DNA of 42,933 nucleotides from an uncultured Opitutia bacterium (GCA_903839035.1 CAIMAQ010000100.1:1-42933); one strand, 5' to 3'; shown: positions 27,302 to 37,353, counted from the first letter of the stretch. Translations and numbers: made by a program. Notes: generated by a model from the letters alone, not told the origin.

Positions 27302-27396
27302 GTAGGGCGGGGTCTCCTACCCCCGCCTTCCGAGGTGGTCGCCAATGTCCCCATCGGGGAATGCGTCGAACGAATGCGCCGGTCGGAGACCGGCGC
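27302..27396. repeat. REP-like palindromes between convergent genes
   Basis: Two GC-rich palindromes lie between the DUF1501 stop and the ugd stop. The first (27302-27330) is GTAG-GGCGGGGT-CTCCT-ACCCCCGCC followed by TTCCGAGG, matching the left half of the element at 19159. The second (27376-27396) is a perfect 9-base-pair stem, GCGCCGGTC-GGA-GACCGGCGC. Together they probably end transcription from both sides. Confidence 0.6.
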
Positions 27397-27404
27397 CCAC
27401 CCCA

Positions 27405-28763
27405 TCACTTCCCGATGCCGTACGTCCGGAAGCCCATCGCCTCCAGCTTGGCCAGGTCGAGGATGTTGCGCCCGTCAAAGATGAACGCCGGCTTGTGCAT
27501 CGCGCCGAGCATCTTGGCGTAGTCGAGCTTCTTGAATTCGTCCCACTCGGTCACCACAGCGATGGCATGCGCGCCGGCGGCCGCCTCGTAGGCGGTCTTC
27601 GCCACGGTCAGCCGCGGGTCGTCCTTGCCCTTGCCGAGCACGTCCAGGCGGATTTCCTCCGCCGACACCTTCGGGTCGTAGACCACGACATTCGCCTGCT
27701 CCGCCAGCAGGTCCCGGCACACCGAGATCGCCGGGGATTCGCGCGTGTCGTTGGTGTCCTTCTTGAACGCAAAGCCCAGGATCGCGATTTTCTTGTCGGC
27801 GACGGTATTGAACAGTGCCCGGGAGATCTTCCCGGCAAACCGGCGTTTCTGCCAGTCATTCATCTTCACCACGCCGTCCCAATACGCTGCCACCTCAGGC
27901 AGGCCATAGTGCTCGCAGAGATAGACGAGGTTCAGGATGTCCTTCTGGAAGCAGGAGCCGCCAAAGCCCACCGAGGCCTTCAAAAACTTCGGTCCGATGC
28001 GGGAGTCCCGCCCGATCGCATTTGCCACCTCGTCCACATCCGCCCCCGTCGCCTCGCAAAGCGCCGAGATGGAATTGATCGAGGAAATCCGCTGCGCGAG
28101 AAACGCGTTCGCGACGAGCTTGGACAGCTCCGACGACCACAGGTTGGTCGTGATGATGCGGTCGCGCGGCACCCAGCGGGCGTAGACCTCGACCAGCGTT
28201 TGCAGGGCCTTTTCCCCGCCCGGGGTGCGCTCGCCACCGATGAGCACGCGGTCGGGCATCAGCAGGTCCGCCACGGCCGTACCCTCGGCCAGAAACTCGG
28301 GGTTCGAGAGCACCTCAAATTTTATTCCGCGCGTGTTGGCCGCGAGGATGTCCTTGATCGTCTCCGCCGTCTTCACGGGGATGGTCGATTTCTCGACGAT
28401 GATCTTCGGGCCGGTCGCCACCTCGGCAATGGTGCGCGCCACCGACTCGATAAACCGCAGATCCGCCGCCCGGCCCGCACCCACCCCGTAGGTCTTGGTC
28501 GGCGTGTTCACTGCGACAAAGATAATGTCGGCCCCCGCGATCGCCGCGTTCACCTCCGTGGAAAAATGCAGGTTTTTGCCCCGCGTCTGCTGCACCACCT
28601 CGGCCAGGTCGGGTTCATAGATCGGGAGCGTACCCGAATTCCAGGCCGCAATCCGGGTCGCGTTCATGTCCACGACCTTCACTTCGATGTCAGGGGCCTT
28701 CAGGGCGATCATCGCCATGGTGGGTCCACCAACGTAACCAGCTCCTATGCAGCAGATTTTCAT
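27405..28763 (-). CDS. ugd: UDP-glucose 6-dehydrogenase, eukaryote-like type
   Basis: The enzyme oxidises UDP-glucose to UDP-glucuronate with 2 NAD+, in the cytoplasm. This 452-residue protein has the NAD-binding GAGYVGG (7-13), the [12 protein letters not shown] and [11 protein letters not shown] blocks, and catalytic Cys271 in [11 protein letters not shown]. Several blocks agree with the animal enzyme as I remember it ([52 protein letters not shown]), whereas most bacterial enzymes have GGSCFPKD and are shorter. The product could feed acidic sugars to the polysaccharide cluster at 1-17235. It lies downstream of ftsH, separated by a terminator-like hairpin, so it probably has its own promoter in 28764-28843. 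Confidence 0.96.
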   Translation of the reverse strand: MKICCIGAGYVGGPTMAMIALKAPDIEVKVVDMNATRIAAWNSGTLPIYEPDLAEVVQQTRGKNLHFSTEVNAAIAGADIIFVAVNTPTKTYGVGAGRAADLRFIESVARTIAEVATGPKIIVEKSTIPVKTAETIKDILAANTRGIKFEVLSNPEFLAEGTAVADLLMPDRVLIGGERTPGGEKALQTLVEVYARWVPRDRIITTNLWSSELSKLVANAFLAQRISSINSISALCEATGADVDEVANAIGRDSRIGPKFLKASVGFGGSCFQKDILNLVYLCEHYGLPEVAAYWDGVVKMNDWQKRRFAGKISRALFNTVADKKIAILGFAFKKDTNDTRESPAISVCRDLLAEQANVVVYDPKVSAEEIRLDVLGKGKDDPRLTVAKTAYEAAAGAHAIAVVTEWDEFKKLDYAKMLGAMHKPAFIFDGRNILDLAKLEAMGFRTYGIGK

Positions 28764-28843
28764 GCGGAAGCCCTACACTGTGCGCTGAAATCCCAAATCC
28801 AAGGACGATTTTTACGCATCCGCCAGCCGGGTCCGGCAATGAA

Positions 28844-28869
28844 ATCGGCGCGAATTTCTTCGCGCCGAT
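28844..28869 (-). terminator. hairpin downstream of ftsH
   Basis: ATCGGCGCGAA-TTTC-TTCGCGCCGAT is a perfect 11-base-pair inverted repeat, 24 bases beyond the ftsH stop. Read on the - strand the stem is followed by TTCATT, a weak U-rich tract, so it is a plausible terminator for the GT9-serS-tilS-ftsH run. Confidence 0.7.
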
Positions 28870-28893
28870 GGCTGAAATTCACTCCTCGCCGGG

Positions 28894-30915
28894 TCAGGCG
28901 GGGGTTGGGGCCGGCTCGGCCCCACTGGCCGGCAGTGGGGGAATGCTCGCGGGTTTGCCCGCGGCCTTCTTGTCGGCGGCCTTCTCATCCGGCTTGGTGG
29001 GTTTTTCCACCACAACGGGGGAACGGAGCTCGCCAAAGTTGAGGATCTCGAGGACGTGCTTGCCCTCGATGGTCTCGTACTCGAGCAGCGCCGCCGCGAT
29101 CTTGTCCAGGGCATCGCGGTGACCGAGGATGATGTCCTTGGCGCGGGCGTACTGGGTTTCGACGATCCGGGAAATCTCCGCGTCAATCTTGCGGGCGGTT
29201 TCCTCGCTGTAGGCGTGGTTGCGGGTGATCTCGCGACCGAGAAACACCGTGTCGGAGTTGTCCCCGTACGAAATCATGCCGAGCGAGCTCATGCCCCAGT
29301 CACACACCATGTGGCGGGCGATCTTGGTGACCTGCTTGATGTCGCCGCCGGCGCCGCTGGAGATGTCGCCCATGACCAGTTCCTCGGCAATGCGGCCGCT
29401 GAGGCCCATGGCGATCTGGTTGAGCATCCGCTTCATCGCGTGCGTGAGAATGTCCTTCTTGGGAATGAACATCGTGCTGCCCAGACTGTGGCCGCGCGGG
29501 ATGATCGTCACCTTGTGCACCGGCATGTGCCCGTCATCGAGCACCGCCTGCACGAGCGCATGGCCGGCCTCGTGATAGGCCGTCAGCTTCTTCTCCTCGT
29601 CATCCATCAGGCGGCGGCGTTCGCGGCCAAACTGGACCTTCTCGCGGGCATCATCCACGTCGATCATCTCGACGCGCTTTTTGTTGCGGCGGGCCGCGAG
29701 CAGCGCGGCTTCATTGAGGAGATTGGCCAGGTCGGCGCCGGACAGGCCGGGGGTGCCGCGGGCGATGACGCTGAGGTCCACGCTCTCGGCCAGATTGATC
29801 TTGCGGGCATGCACCCGGAGGATCTGTTCGCGGCCGAGGATGTCGGGCAGGTCCACCATGATCTGGCGGTCAAAGCGGCCCGGGCGCAGCAGCGCGCTGT
29901 CGAGCACGTCAGGGCGGTTCGTCGCCGCAATGATGATCACGCCCTCGGTGGTGTCGAAGCCGTCCATCTCGACGAGCAGCGAGTTGAGCGTCTGTTCGCG
30001 CTCGTCGTTGCCGCCGCCGACGCCGGCGCCGCGCTGGCGGCCGACCGCGTCGATTTCGTCGATGAAAATCAGGCAGGGGGCGCTCTTGCGGCCCTGCTCA
30101 AACATGTCGCGCACGCGGCTCGCGCCAACGCCCACAAACATTTCCACGAAGTCCGAGCCCGCGATGCTGAAGAACGGCACGTCGGCCTCGCCGGCCACGG
30201 CCTTGGCGAGCAGGGTCTTGCCGGTGCCCGGCGGCCCGACCATCAGGATGCCCTTCGGGATCTTGCCACCCATCTTGGTAAACTTCTTCGGGTCCTTCAA
30301 AAATTCGACGACCTCGCTGACCTCTTCCTTAGCCTCGTCGCAGCCCGCCACATCGGCGAACATCACCTTGTCGCGGTCGCGGGTGAGCAGCTTGGCGCGG
30401 CTCTTGCCGAAGCTGAGCGCACCCTTGCCCGCCTGCCGGAGCTGGCGGATGAAGAGGAAATAAAGCAGGCCGATGATGAGCAGGAACGGGATGACCTGCG
30501 CCGCGATGGACGTCAGCAGCGTGGTCGTCGGTTGCTCCGTGAACTTCTTGGACTTCTGGAGGCGCTCCGCATTGGCGTCGGTGAGCCGGCCGGCCGCACG
30601 GAACTGGTTCGTCGCGCCGCGATCGCTCTCGAGGGTCGCATCCTTGGCTTCACCCGTGATCACCACCCAGTCGCGTCCGCCGGAACCATCCTGGCGGATC
30701 ATGCCTTCCTTGACCTTGCCGGCATCGGTCAGGTCAACCACGTCCTGAATCTTCAGGGTGGCGGGCGAGGTCAGCCGGCCCGGGGCGAAGAACAGCAGCG
30801 CGACCGCCGCCAGGACAATGACCAGCCAGATCACCAGCATCTTGGGCTGGAAACGATCCGGGGGCAGGTTCTTGAGCGAACGGCGTTGCTTCTTGTTGTT
30901 ATCGAGTTCGGACAT
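28894..30915 (-). CDS. ftsH: ATP-dependent zinc metalloprotease FtsH
   Basis: FtsH is a membrane-anchored AAA+ protease that degrades misfolded membrane proteins and regulators. The 673-residue protein has TM1 at about 26-43, a periplasmic domain of about 95 residues, TM2 at about 138-156, Walker A GPPGTGKT (227-234), Walker B LIFIDEID (282-289), the SRH with RPGRFDRQI, and the zinc motif HEAGH (448-452). The C-terminal tail is rich in Pro/Ala/Lys. The start at 30915 (MSELDNNKK) is preferred over an upstream in-frame ATG at 31011 that lies inside tilS. The tilS-ftsH neighbourhood is conserved in many bacteria. Confidence 0.96.
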   Translation of the reverse strand: MSELDNNKKQRRSLKNLPPDRFQPKMLVIWLVIVLAAVALLFFAPGRLTSPATLKIQDVVDLTDAGKVKEGMIRQDGSGGRDWVVITGEAKDATLESDRGATNQFRAAGRLTDANAERLQKSKKFTEQPTTTLLTSIAAQVIPFLLIIGLLYFLFIRQLRQAGKGALSFGKSRAKLLTRDRDKVMFADVAGCDEAKEEVSEVVEFLKDPKKFTKMGGKIPKGILMVGPPGTGKTLLAKAVAGEADVPFFSIAGSDFVEMFVGVGASRVRDMFEQGRKSAPCLIFIDEIDAVGRQRGAGVGGGNDEREQTLNSLLVEMDGFDTTEGVIIIAATNRPDVLDSALLRPGRFDRQIMVDLPDILGREQILRVHARKINLAESVDLSVIARGTPGLSGADLANLLNEAALLAARRNKKRVEMIDVDDAREKVQFGRERRRLMDDEEKKLTAYHEAGHALVQAVLDDGHMPVHKVTIIPRGHSLGSTMFIPKKDILTHAMKRMLNQIAMGLSGRIAEELVMGDISSGAGGDIKQVTKIARHMVCDWGMSSLGMISYGDNSDTVFLGREITRNHAYSEETARKIDAEISRIVETQYARAKDIILGHRDALDKIAAALLEYETIEGKHVLEILNFGELRSPVVVEKPTKPDEKAADKKAAGKPASIPPLPASGAEPAPTPA

Positions 30916-30991
30916 GGGGATTAGGACTGAGGGGTTAAGATGAATGTTCCCCACCGATAAGTCAATTGGGGGGAGGCTGGAATTAGCGCGA

Positions 30992-32041
30992 TTATTTCTC
31001 CCCGGGCGCAAAACGCAGGCGGCCTTTCCCGATCACGGCGAACCCGTCCCGGCCCAGGCTGTGCCGGGTGATGCGGCCGCTCTGCACGTCCCTCAGCAGG
31101 GCGTCGAACGCCTGCCGCGAAATCCGGATCGTCGCGGGCTGCGCGAGCAGCCAGCGGTGCAGCGCCCGCCGCACGAGCGCGCGCGGCTTGCCCGCGAGCT
31201 TGCCCAGACTGAGCGAGCCATCCGTCCCCAGCGGCCGCACTTCCTCGAGCCAGGCCTCCAAGGCGGTGTCGTCCTCTTCCAAGAGTTCCCGCGATAGTGC
31301 CGCCCCGCCCAGCGCGTCGCGCTCCGCGGCCTGCTGCCACGCCGGGAGCACGTCCCGCCGCACGCGGTTGCGGAAATAATCGCCGCCCGCATTGCTCGCG
31401 TCCTCCCGCCAGCTCGCGCCGGCTTGCCGCAACGCCGCGACAATCCCGGCCTTCTGCAGGGTCAGCAAGGGCCGCAGATGCCAGCGCCGGCCCGGCATCG
31501 CCTGCGCCGGCCGCGGCGCGGCCAGCCCCGCCGTGCCGCTGCCACGCGCCAGCCGCATGAAAAACGTCTCGGCAATGTCATCCCGCTGCTGGCCGAGCCA
31601 GAGCAGTCGGAGTTTTCGCCGGCTCATTTCGCGGGAGAAAAACTCAAACCGCGCCGCGCGCGCCTCGGCCTCGCTCGCGCCCTTCCGCGCCGCGCGCCAG
31701 CGGCCGGTTACCCGCTTCACTCCGAGTGCGGTACACACCTGGGCACAGAATTTTTCATCCGCCGTGGACGCCCGGCCCCGCAACCGGTGGTTGAAATGCA
31801 GCACGGTAAACCCCCGGCCCCACCGGCCGGGAGCCTCCGCCCAGAGCACCAGCAGCAGTGCCAGCGAGTCCGCTCCGCCGGAAAAAGCCACCGCCCAGCG
31901 CGTCGCAGCCGTCCCGGCCTTGCGCGACTTCGACTCCGCCAGCGCGGTCGTCATCGCGCCCGGATGCAGCGCCTCGTGCGGAATCCGGGCGGCCACGGCC
32001 GCGGCGATGGCGGGCCAGTCGCTCTTCTTTTTTCGCTTCAT
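30992..32041 (-). CDS. tilS: tRNA(Ile)-lysidine synthase
   Basis: TilS attaches lysine to C34 of tRNA-Ile(CAU), changing its reading from AUG to AUA. The 349-residue N-type ATP pyrophosphatase has the PP-loop SGGADS (54-59), then HFNHRLRG, the [20 protein letters not shown] block that contacts ATP and tRNA, and REDASN with [10 protein letters not shown]. It has the core domain and a shorter C-terminal region than E. coli TilS. The start is the ATG at 32041, just after a GC hairpin in the serS-tilS gap. It is co-directional with ftsH. Confidence 0.92.
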   Translation of the reverse strand: MKRKKKSDWPAIAAAVAARIPHEALHPGAMTTALAESKSRKAGTAATRWAVAFSGGADSLALLLVLWAEAPGRWGRGFTVLHFNHRLRGRASTADEKFCAQVCTALGVKRVTGRWRAARKGASEAEARAARFEFFSREMSRRKLRLLWLGQQRDDIAETFFMRLARGSGTAGLAAPRPAQAMPGRRWHLRPLLTLQKAGIVAALRQAGASWREDASNAGGDYFRNRVRRDVLPAWQQAAERDALGGAALSRELLEEDDTALEAWLEEVRPLGTDGSLSLGKLAGKPRALVRRALHRWLLAQPATIRISRQAFDALLRDVQSGRITRHSLGRDGFAVIGKGRLRFAPGEK

Positions 32042-32063
32042 GGCCCGGTATGGTCTCCAGGAG

Positions 32064-32089
32064 TCGCGCCCGCGGCGGCCGGGGCGCGA
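32064..32089 (-). other. GC-rich hairpin in the serS-tilS gap
   Basis: TCGCGCCC (32064-32071) and GGGCGCGA (32082-32089) form a perfect 8-base-pair stem with a 10-base GC-only loop, in the 61 bases between the serS stop and the tilS start. No U-tract follows on the - strand, so it may be an mRNA processing or attenuation element rather than a terminator. Confidence 0.35.
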
Positions 32090-32102
32090 GCGTTAGCCCC
32101 GG

Positions 32103-33371
32103 TCACTGGAAGCTCAGGTACTCCTTGCCGAAATACGGCACGAGCGCGGCGGGAATCTTCACCCTACCGTCGGCTTGCAGGTTGTTCTCCAGGATTGCCG
32201 CCAGCACGCGCGGCACGGCGAGGCCCGACCCGTTGATCGTATGGACGAGCTCGGGCTTGCCAGTTTCCTTCGAGCGGAACCGGATCTGGGCCCGGCGCGC
32301 CTGGAAGGCCTCGAAATTCGAGCAGCTTGAAACCTCGAGCCAGCGCTTCTGGCCCGCGCCCCAGACCTCGAGGTCGTATTTCTTCGCCTGCGCAAAGCCC
32401 ATGTCGCCGCCGCACATCAGCAGCACGCGATACGGGAGCTCGAGTTTCCGGAGCAGCTGCTCGGCATCGATGCGCAGCTTGTCGAGCTCGTCGTAGCTCG
32501 TCGCCGGGTGCACCCACTTCAGCAGCTCGACCTTGTCGAACTGGTGCACGCGGTTGAGTCCGCGCACGTCCTTGCCGTAGCTCCCCGCCTCGCGGCGGAA
32601 ACACGGCGTGTAGGCGCAGCGGTAAACCGGCAGCGCTGACTCCTCGAGGATCTCATCACGGAAGAAATTCGTCAGCGGCACCTCCGCCGTCGGCACGGCG
32701 AACAGGCGGTCCTGCGTCTCGTACATCTGGCCTTCCTTGTCCGGCAGCTGGCCGGTCGCGGTCGCGCTGGCGGCGTTCACGAATATCGGCGGGCTGACCT
32801 CGACGTAGCCGGCCTTGCCGTCCTCTTCCAAAAAGAAATGCAGCAGCGCCCGCACGAGCTTCGCGCCGTCGCCGATGAAAAACGGGAAACCCGCGCCCGT
32901 GACCTTCGCGCCGCGGGCAAAATCGAACAGTTTCTCAAAGCCCGGGATCTCCCAGTGCGGCTTGGCCAACGCCCCGACCTGCGCCGGGTCACCATGCGTC
33001 GAGGCGACCACATTGTCCTCCGGCGTGCGCCCCTCGGGCACGCTGGCGTGGGGCAGATTCGGCAGGGACAGCATCGCCTGGTGCAGTTTTTCCTCGGCTT
33101 CCTTCAACTTCACCTCGCGCTCCTTCGCCTGCGCCGACACGGCCTTCATCTCGGCGACCTTGGCGATGAACTCGGGCGAGCCCTTGGGCAGCGCCGCCAT
33201 CGCGGTATTGGCCGCCTTCTGCGTGGCCCGGAGCGCCTCGACTTCCTGCAGCTGCGCGCGCCAGGCGGCATCCAGCGCCAGCACGGCGTCGATATCCACC
33301 TCGAGGTGTTTCTTGGCAATCGCGGCCCGGACGAGGTCCGGGTTTTCGCGGAGAAGTTTGGGATCAAGCAT
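32103..33371 (-). CDS. serS: seryl-tRNA synthetase
   Basis: A class II aminoacyl-tRNA synthetase that charges tRNA-Ser and tRNA-Sec. The 422-residue protein has the N-terminal coiled-coil arm (about 25-105, with KAANTAMAALPKGSPEF) that grips the long variable arm. The catalytic domain holds motif 2 (FRREAGSYGKDVRGLNRVHQ) and motif 3 (NGSGLAVPRVLAAILEN). Length is normal. The start MLDPKLLRENPDLVR is the usual family N-terminus. It follows the GT9 gene by 11 bases, so both are probably in one transcript. Confidence 0.97.
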   Translation of the reverse strand: MLDPKLLRENPDLVRAAIAKKHLEVDIDAVLALDAAWRAQLQEVEALRATQKAANTAMAALPKGSPEFIAKVAEMKAVSAQAKEREVKLKEAEEKLHQAMLSLPNLPHASVPEGRTPEDNVVASTHGDPAQVGALAKPHWEIPGFEKLFDFARGAKVTGAGFPFFIGDGAKLVRALLHFFLEEDGKAGYVEVSPPIFVNAASATATGQLPDKEGQMYETQDRLFAVPTAEVPLTNFFRDEILEESALPVYRCAYTPCFRREAGSYGKDVRGLNRVHQFDKVELLKWVHPATSYDELDKLRIDAEQLLRKLELPYRVLLMCGGDMGFAQAKKYDLEVWGAGQKRWLEVSSCSNFEAFQARRAQIRFRSKETGKPELVHTINGSGLAVPRVLAAILENNLQADGRVKIPAALVPYFGKEYLSFQ

Positions 33372-33382
33372 GACGGAAGGAG

Positions 33383-34348
33383 TTAGCGGCCTTTTTCAAA
33401 ACGCGCCCGGATTTTCTGGAAGCGGGCGTAGACGTCCTTGGCCGAGAGGAGCTTGAGGTCGCCCACCGGCGCCTGCACGACGAAGTTCGTCGGGCCGGTC
33501 AGCGGATACGGGCCGAACAGCCGCGGGTCCGTCGGGCCGAAGATGCCCAGCGTGCGTACTCCCAGCGCGGCCGCGAGGTGCATCGGACCGCTGTCGTTCG
33601 TGATAACCCAGTCGGCCCGCTTGATGAGCGCGGGCAGCGATACGAGGCTGGTGTTGGCGGTCAGGTTGAGGAACTGCTCGGGGGAATAGGCGTTGCGGTC
33701 GGGCACGCGGTTGTTGCCGGCCCAGATGACCTTCCGCGCCTTGTTCTCGCGGAGTATCATCTCCGTCAGCTGCTTGAACCCGCCCCAGCACTTCTCCGCG
33801 CGGCGGCTATCGGGAAACATCAGGAACGGCTTCGCCCCGCCCCGCCCCTCGGCGAAGCTGAGCTTGAGCTCGTCCACCTCGCGGAATTTCAGCGTGCCGC
33901 GCAGTTCCGGCTTCGCGTCGAGCACCGGACAGAATTGCAGCAGAATCTCAATCGCATGGCTGCGGCGTCCATCCGGCGGCAGCGGCACCTTGCGGTTGTA
34001 GAACATTCCCGACCACTCACGCGCGTCGCTCCGGCCGACCTTCACCTTGGCGTGCACGCGGGACATCATCAGGCCGGTGCGCAGCAGGCCCTGCATGTCG
34101 AAGGCGTAGTCGAACTTCGTCTTCCGGACCTCCTTCATGAGCTTGAGGAAAGCCTTGGTGCCGCCCTTGCGCTCAAAGACATAGACATGGTCCACCGCCT
34201 CGCAGGCGCGCACGATCGGCGCAAAGCTATCGCCCACAATCCACGAAATGCGCAGCCCCTCCACCTGCGCCTTCAGCGAAGTGGCCACCTGCAGCGCATG
34301 GACAATGTCGCCCAGGGAGGAGGGTTTGATGATGAGAAGCTCGGTCAT
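33383..34348 (-). CDS. GT9-family glycosyltransferase (LPS heptosyltransferase-like)
   Basis: A 321-residue GT-B enzyme starting MTELLIIKPSSLGDIVHALQ, the N-terminal strand and SLGDI loop of ADP-heptose:LPS heptosyltransferases (WaaC group). The C-terminal domain has ADWVITNDSGPMHLAAALGV with the NDSGPMHLA donor motif and LGIFGPTDP. Members work on the cytoplasmic face on the LPS inner core. A start 24 codons further upstream is possible but the family begins at the chosen Met. It is divergent from the acyltransferase-GT9 fusion, so the 95-base gap holds both promoters. No heptose synthesis genes are in view, so the sugar is not certain. Confidence 0.88.
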   Translation of the reverse strand: MTELLIIKPSSLGDIVHALQVATSLKAQVEGLRISWIVGDSFAPIVRACEAVDHVYVFERKGGTKAFLKLMKEVRKTKFDYAFDMQGLLRTGLMMSRVHAKVKVGRSDAREWSGMFYNRKVPLPPDGRRSHAIEILLQFCPVLDAKPELRGTLKFREVDELKLSFAEGRGGAKPFLMFPDSRRAEKCWGGFKQLTEMILRENKARKVIWAGNNRVPDRNAYSPEQFLNLTANTSLVSLPALIKRADWVITNDSGPMHLAAALGVRTLGIFGPTDPRLFGPYPLTGPTNFVVQAPVGDLKLLSAKDVYARFQKIRARFEKGR

Positions 34349-34368
34349 GGTCGCGAACCAGGGGTCAG

Positions 34369-34411
34369 AATCTGCTTTTAACCGCCGGGGCCGCATCCTT
34401 TGATGCAGATT
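34369..34411. promoter_or_regulatory. divergent intergenic region with short dyad
   Basis: The 95-base gap between the two divergent GT9-containing genes must hold both promoters. AATCTGC (34369-34375) and GCAGATT (34405-34411) form a 7-base dyad, and a smaller GCATC-CTTT-GATGC hairpin is nested near its right arm. No confident -10/-35 boxes are visible. The dyad could be an operator, or chance. Confidence 0.25.
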
Positions 34412-34443
34412 GCCCTCCAAATCAAACGCTAATCAATCCGCGC

Positions 34444-36327
34444 GTGTTCAAATTACTGCTCCAAACCCTCGGCTGGACCCTGGCCCACCTCCCTGAGTGG
34501 TTGCTGCAGGGATTGTCCGCCGTGCTTGGGGAGGCGCTCTATTGGATCGCCGGCCGGCGCCGTCGGCTCACGCACTCGAATCTCGCCCAGGCTTTTCCCG
34601 AACGCCCGCCCGCCTGGCGCCGGGAAATCGCCCGCGCCGGCTCCCGGCAGCTGGTTGAAACCGGCCTGCTGTCCCTCGCCGCGCCGTACCTGAGCGAAGC
34701 CCGCATCCGCACCATCGCCCGGCTCGCACCTTCCACCGACACCCTCGTTCGCGAACTTTCCGCCCGGCCGCGCCCGGTCGTGTTCGCCACGCTGCACCTC
34801 GCGCTCTGGGAGAGCCAGACCTGGCTCAAGCTGCTCAGCCCGGTCCCGCTACCGGAGTTCGGCATCATCTTCCGTCCGCTCGAAAACGCCGCCGCCAACG
34901 AATTCGTGCAGTCCACCCGCGAGCGTTTCGGCATGCGCCTGCTCTCGCGCAAGGAAGGCTTCGCCGAGGCGCTCAAGATCCTGCGCGGCCAAGGCTGCAT
35001 TGGCATCCTCATGGACCAGAACGCCGGCATGCAGGGGGTGCTGACGACTTTCTTTGGCCGCGTCTGCTCCACCACCGAGCTGCCGGGCTTGCTCGCGGCC
35101 AAGTACGGCGCCGAGGTCCGCTCGTTTTATCCGCGACGCACCGGCTTCTGGCGCGTCGAGTTTGAATCCGCCCTCATCGCCCACGACCGCACCGCCGAGG
35201 GCATCACCGTCGCGCTCAACCGCTGGCTCGAGGATCTCCTCCGCGGCGATGACCGACTCTGCGCCTCCTGGCTCTGGGCGCATGACCGCTGGCGGCACCA
35301 GGACGTCCCGGCCCGGCGCTTCCACCTGGAGAGCAAACGCAACTGGCTCGACGCCGACCAGCGCCTGCGCGGCCTCCCCGCCCTGCCGCGCCGGACCCGC
35401 CTCTTTATCCGCCTGCCCAACTGGCTCGGGGATGTCGTGATGGCGCTGCCGCTACTCCGCGCACTCCGCGCGTCGCGGCCCGACGCCGAACTCACCCTTC
35501 TCGCCAAGGCGCAGTTCCTGCCCCTGCTCGAATCCTGGGGCGTCGCCGACCACCTCCAGACCCTGCCGCCGCAGGGCCTGGGTTATTACGCGCATTTCTG
35601 GCGGCTGCGGCACGCTTACCCCGATACCTGGTTGCTCCTCACGAATTCCTTCCGCGGCGACCTCGAGGCCTGGCTGTCCGGAAGCCGTCAGCGGTTCGGC
35701 CTCCTGCGTCCCGGCAAACGCCGCCCGCTGCTGTCGCACGCCTACGTCGTGCCCGCCGGCTTCGACGAGCGCACGCATCACCAGCTCGAGCTCTGGGAGA
35801 ATTTCCTCCGCCACTTCGGCCTGACCGTCGCCCCCGACCGCTCGCCTCTCGCCCCCCGCCCCGCGCCCAGTGCGTCTGCCCCGATTGGGCTGATCTGCGG
35901 CTCGGAGAACAACCCCGCCAAACGCTGGCCCGTCTCCCACTGGCACGCCCTCATCGAGCTGCTGCCCGCCGAACGCTTTGTTCTCTTCGGCACGGCCAAC
36001 GACACGCCGATCACAAACGCCGTCGCCGCCGGCTACGGTGAACGCGTCGAGAACCTCGCCGGCCGCACCACTCTGCCCGAGTACTGCGCCCGCCTCCGCG
36101 CCTGCCGGCTCCTCGTCACGAACGACACCGGTGGCATGCATCTCGCCAATGCCCTCGGCGTGCCGCTCATCGCCCTCTTTGGTCCGACCAATCCCATCCG
36201 CACCGGCCCGGTCTTCAGCGCCCCGGTCACGATCCTCCAGCCGCCCGGCTGTCCGCCGGCCGGCGGCAGCCCGCTCGGGGACATTTCCGCCGCCACCGTG
36301 GCGGCTGAGATCAATAAGCCGAATTAG
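34444..36327 (+). CDS. fusion: lipid A-type acyltransferase (LpxL/HtrB-like) + GT9 heptosyltransferase-like
   Basis: A 627-residue two-domain protein in one uninterrupted frame. Residues about 1-295 are a LpxL/HtrB-type acyltransferase: an N-terminal hydrophobic anchor, FATLHLALWE with the H-x4-E catalytic pair (His118, Glu123), FRPLEN, ILMDQNAG and SWLWAHDRW. Residues about 316-625 are a GT9 domain: TRLFIRLPNWLGDVVMALPL at its start and LLVTNDTGGMHLANALGVPL with LFGPTNPIRTGP at its end. The two halves normally occur as separate proteins that acylate lipid A and add core heptose. The linker (296-316) is short and polar. The start is GTG at 34444. It is divergent from a second GT9 gene. Confidence 0.9.
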   Translation: MFKLLLQTLGWTLAHLPEWLLQGLSAVLGEALYWIAGRRRRLTHSNLAQAFPERPPAWRREIARAGSRQLVETGLLSLAAPYLSEARIRTIARLAPSTDTLVRELSARPRPVVFATLHLALWESQTWLKLLSPVPLPEFGIIFRPLENAAANEFVQSTRERFGMRLLSRKEGFAEALKILRGQGCIGILMDQNAGMQGVLTTFFGRVCSTTELPGLLAAKYGAEVRSFYPRRTGFWRVEFESALIAHDRTAEGITVALNRWLEDLLRGDDRLCASWLWAHDRWRHQDVPARRFHLESKRNWLDADQRLRGLPALPRRTRLFIRLPNWLGDVVMALPLLRALRASRPDAELTLLAKAQFLPLLESWGVADHLQTLPPQGLGYYAHFWRLRHAYPDTWLLLTNSFRGDLEAWLSGSRQRFGLLRPGKRRPLLSHAYVVPAGFDERTHHQLELWENFLRHFGLTVAPDRSPLAPRPAPSASAPIGLICGSENNPAKRWPVSHWHALIELLPAERFVLFGTANDTPITNAVAAGYGERVENLAGRTTLPEYCARLRACRLLVTNDTGGMHLANALGVPLIALFGPTNPIRTGPVFSAPVTILQPPGCPPAGGSPLGDISAATVAAEINKPN

Positions 36328-36378
36328 CCTTGCGCCCCCGCCCGCTGTCCCATGCCTCTGCGCTGACGTTTCTCCCTG

Positions 36379-37353
36379 ATGCCCCTGCTCACCGTCACTG
36401 ACCTCCGCACCTGGTTTCACACCCGCAACGGAGTTTATCGCGCGGTCGACGGCATCAGCTTCAGCGTGGAGCGCGGCGAAACCCTGGGCATCGTCGGCGA
36501 GTCCGGCTCGGGCAAATCCGTCACCTGCTATTCCATCATGGGCCTGGTCCCGACGCCGCCCGGCCGGATCGAGAGCGGCACCGCAATTTTCGGCGGCGTG
36601 GACCTCCTCCACTGCAGCCCAAAACAGGCCCGGAGCATCCGCGGCAAGCGGGTCGCCATGATCTTCCAGGACCCGATGACCTCGCTGAATCCCTATTTGC
36701 GGATTTCCGAGCAGCTCATCGAACCTCTGCTCATCCACGAGAAAATATCCCGCCGCGACGCCCTGGCCCGCGCCCTCGCCATGCTCGAGGAGGTCGGCAT
36801 CAACGACGCCGCCAAGCGCATCCATCTCTACCCCCACGAGTTTTCGGGCGGCATGCGGCAGCGCGTGATGATCGCGATGGCGCTCATCACCAAGCCCGAA
36901 CTCCTCATCGCCGACGAGCCCACCACCGCGCTCGACGTGACCGTGCAGGCGCAAATCCTCGAGCTCATCAAGAAGATGCAGCGCGAACTCGGCATGGCCG
37001 TCATCTTTATCACGCACGATCTCGGTGTCGTCTCGGGCCTCTGCGACCGCGTGCAGGTCATGTACGCGGGCCGGATCGTCGAGACCGCCGACACCCGCAC
37101 GCTGTTCTACTCGCCAAAGCATCCCTACACCCGGGCCCTCCAGCGCTCCATTCCCTCGATGCAGGACAAGGGGACCGAACTCTTCACCATCCCCGGCATG
37201 CCGCCCGACCTCTCCAAGCCGATCGCCGGCTGCGCCTTCGCGCCGCGCTGTGAATTTGTCACCGAGCGGTGCCAGGCCGAAAAACCCGAACTCGCTCCGG
37301 TCTCCGCCACCCATGACCAGGCCTGCCTCCGGGTGCAGGCGGGCGAACTCTGA
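36379..37353 (+). CDS. oligopeptide/dipeptide ABC transporter ATPase, OppD-type
   Basis: A 324-residue ABC ATPase with Walker A GESGSGKS, the Q-loop [11 protein letters not shown], signature FSGGMRQR, Walker [13 protein letters not shown] and the H-loop FITHD. The C-terminal oligopeptide-type extension has [12 protein letters not shown] and a cysteine-bearing tail [10 protein letters not shown]...CQ...C typical of OppD/DppD. The ATPase would energise peptide uptake at the inner membrane. The partner ATPase follows after 7 bases, but no permease or binding-protein gene adjoins them. Confidence 0.92.
   Translation: MPLLTVTDLRTWFHTRNGVYRAVDGISFSVERGETLGIVGESGSGKSVTCYSIMGLVPTPPGRIESGTAIFGGVDLLHCSPKQARSIRGKRVAMIFQDPMTSLNPYLRISEQLIEPLLIHEKISRRDALARALAMLEEVGINDAAKRIHLYPHEFSGGMRQRVMIAMALITKPELLIADEPTTALDVTVQAQILELIKKMQRELGMAVIFITHDLGVVSGLCDRVQVMYAGRIVETADTRTLFYSPKHPYTRALQRSIPSMQDKGTELFTIPGMPPDLSKPIAGCAFAPRCEFVTERCQAEKPELAPVSATHDQACLRVQAGEL

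Noticed and set aside
29056..30924. A 622-codon open frame on the + strand
   Set aside because: Mirror of ftsH, whose catalytic motifs are complete on the - strand.
34444..36327. Splitting the acyltransferase-GT9 fusion into two genes
   Set aside because: No stop or frameshift separates the halves, and the linker region is continuous in one frame; kept as a fusion.
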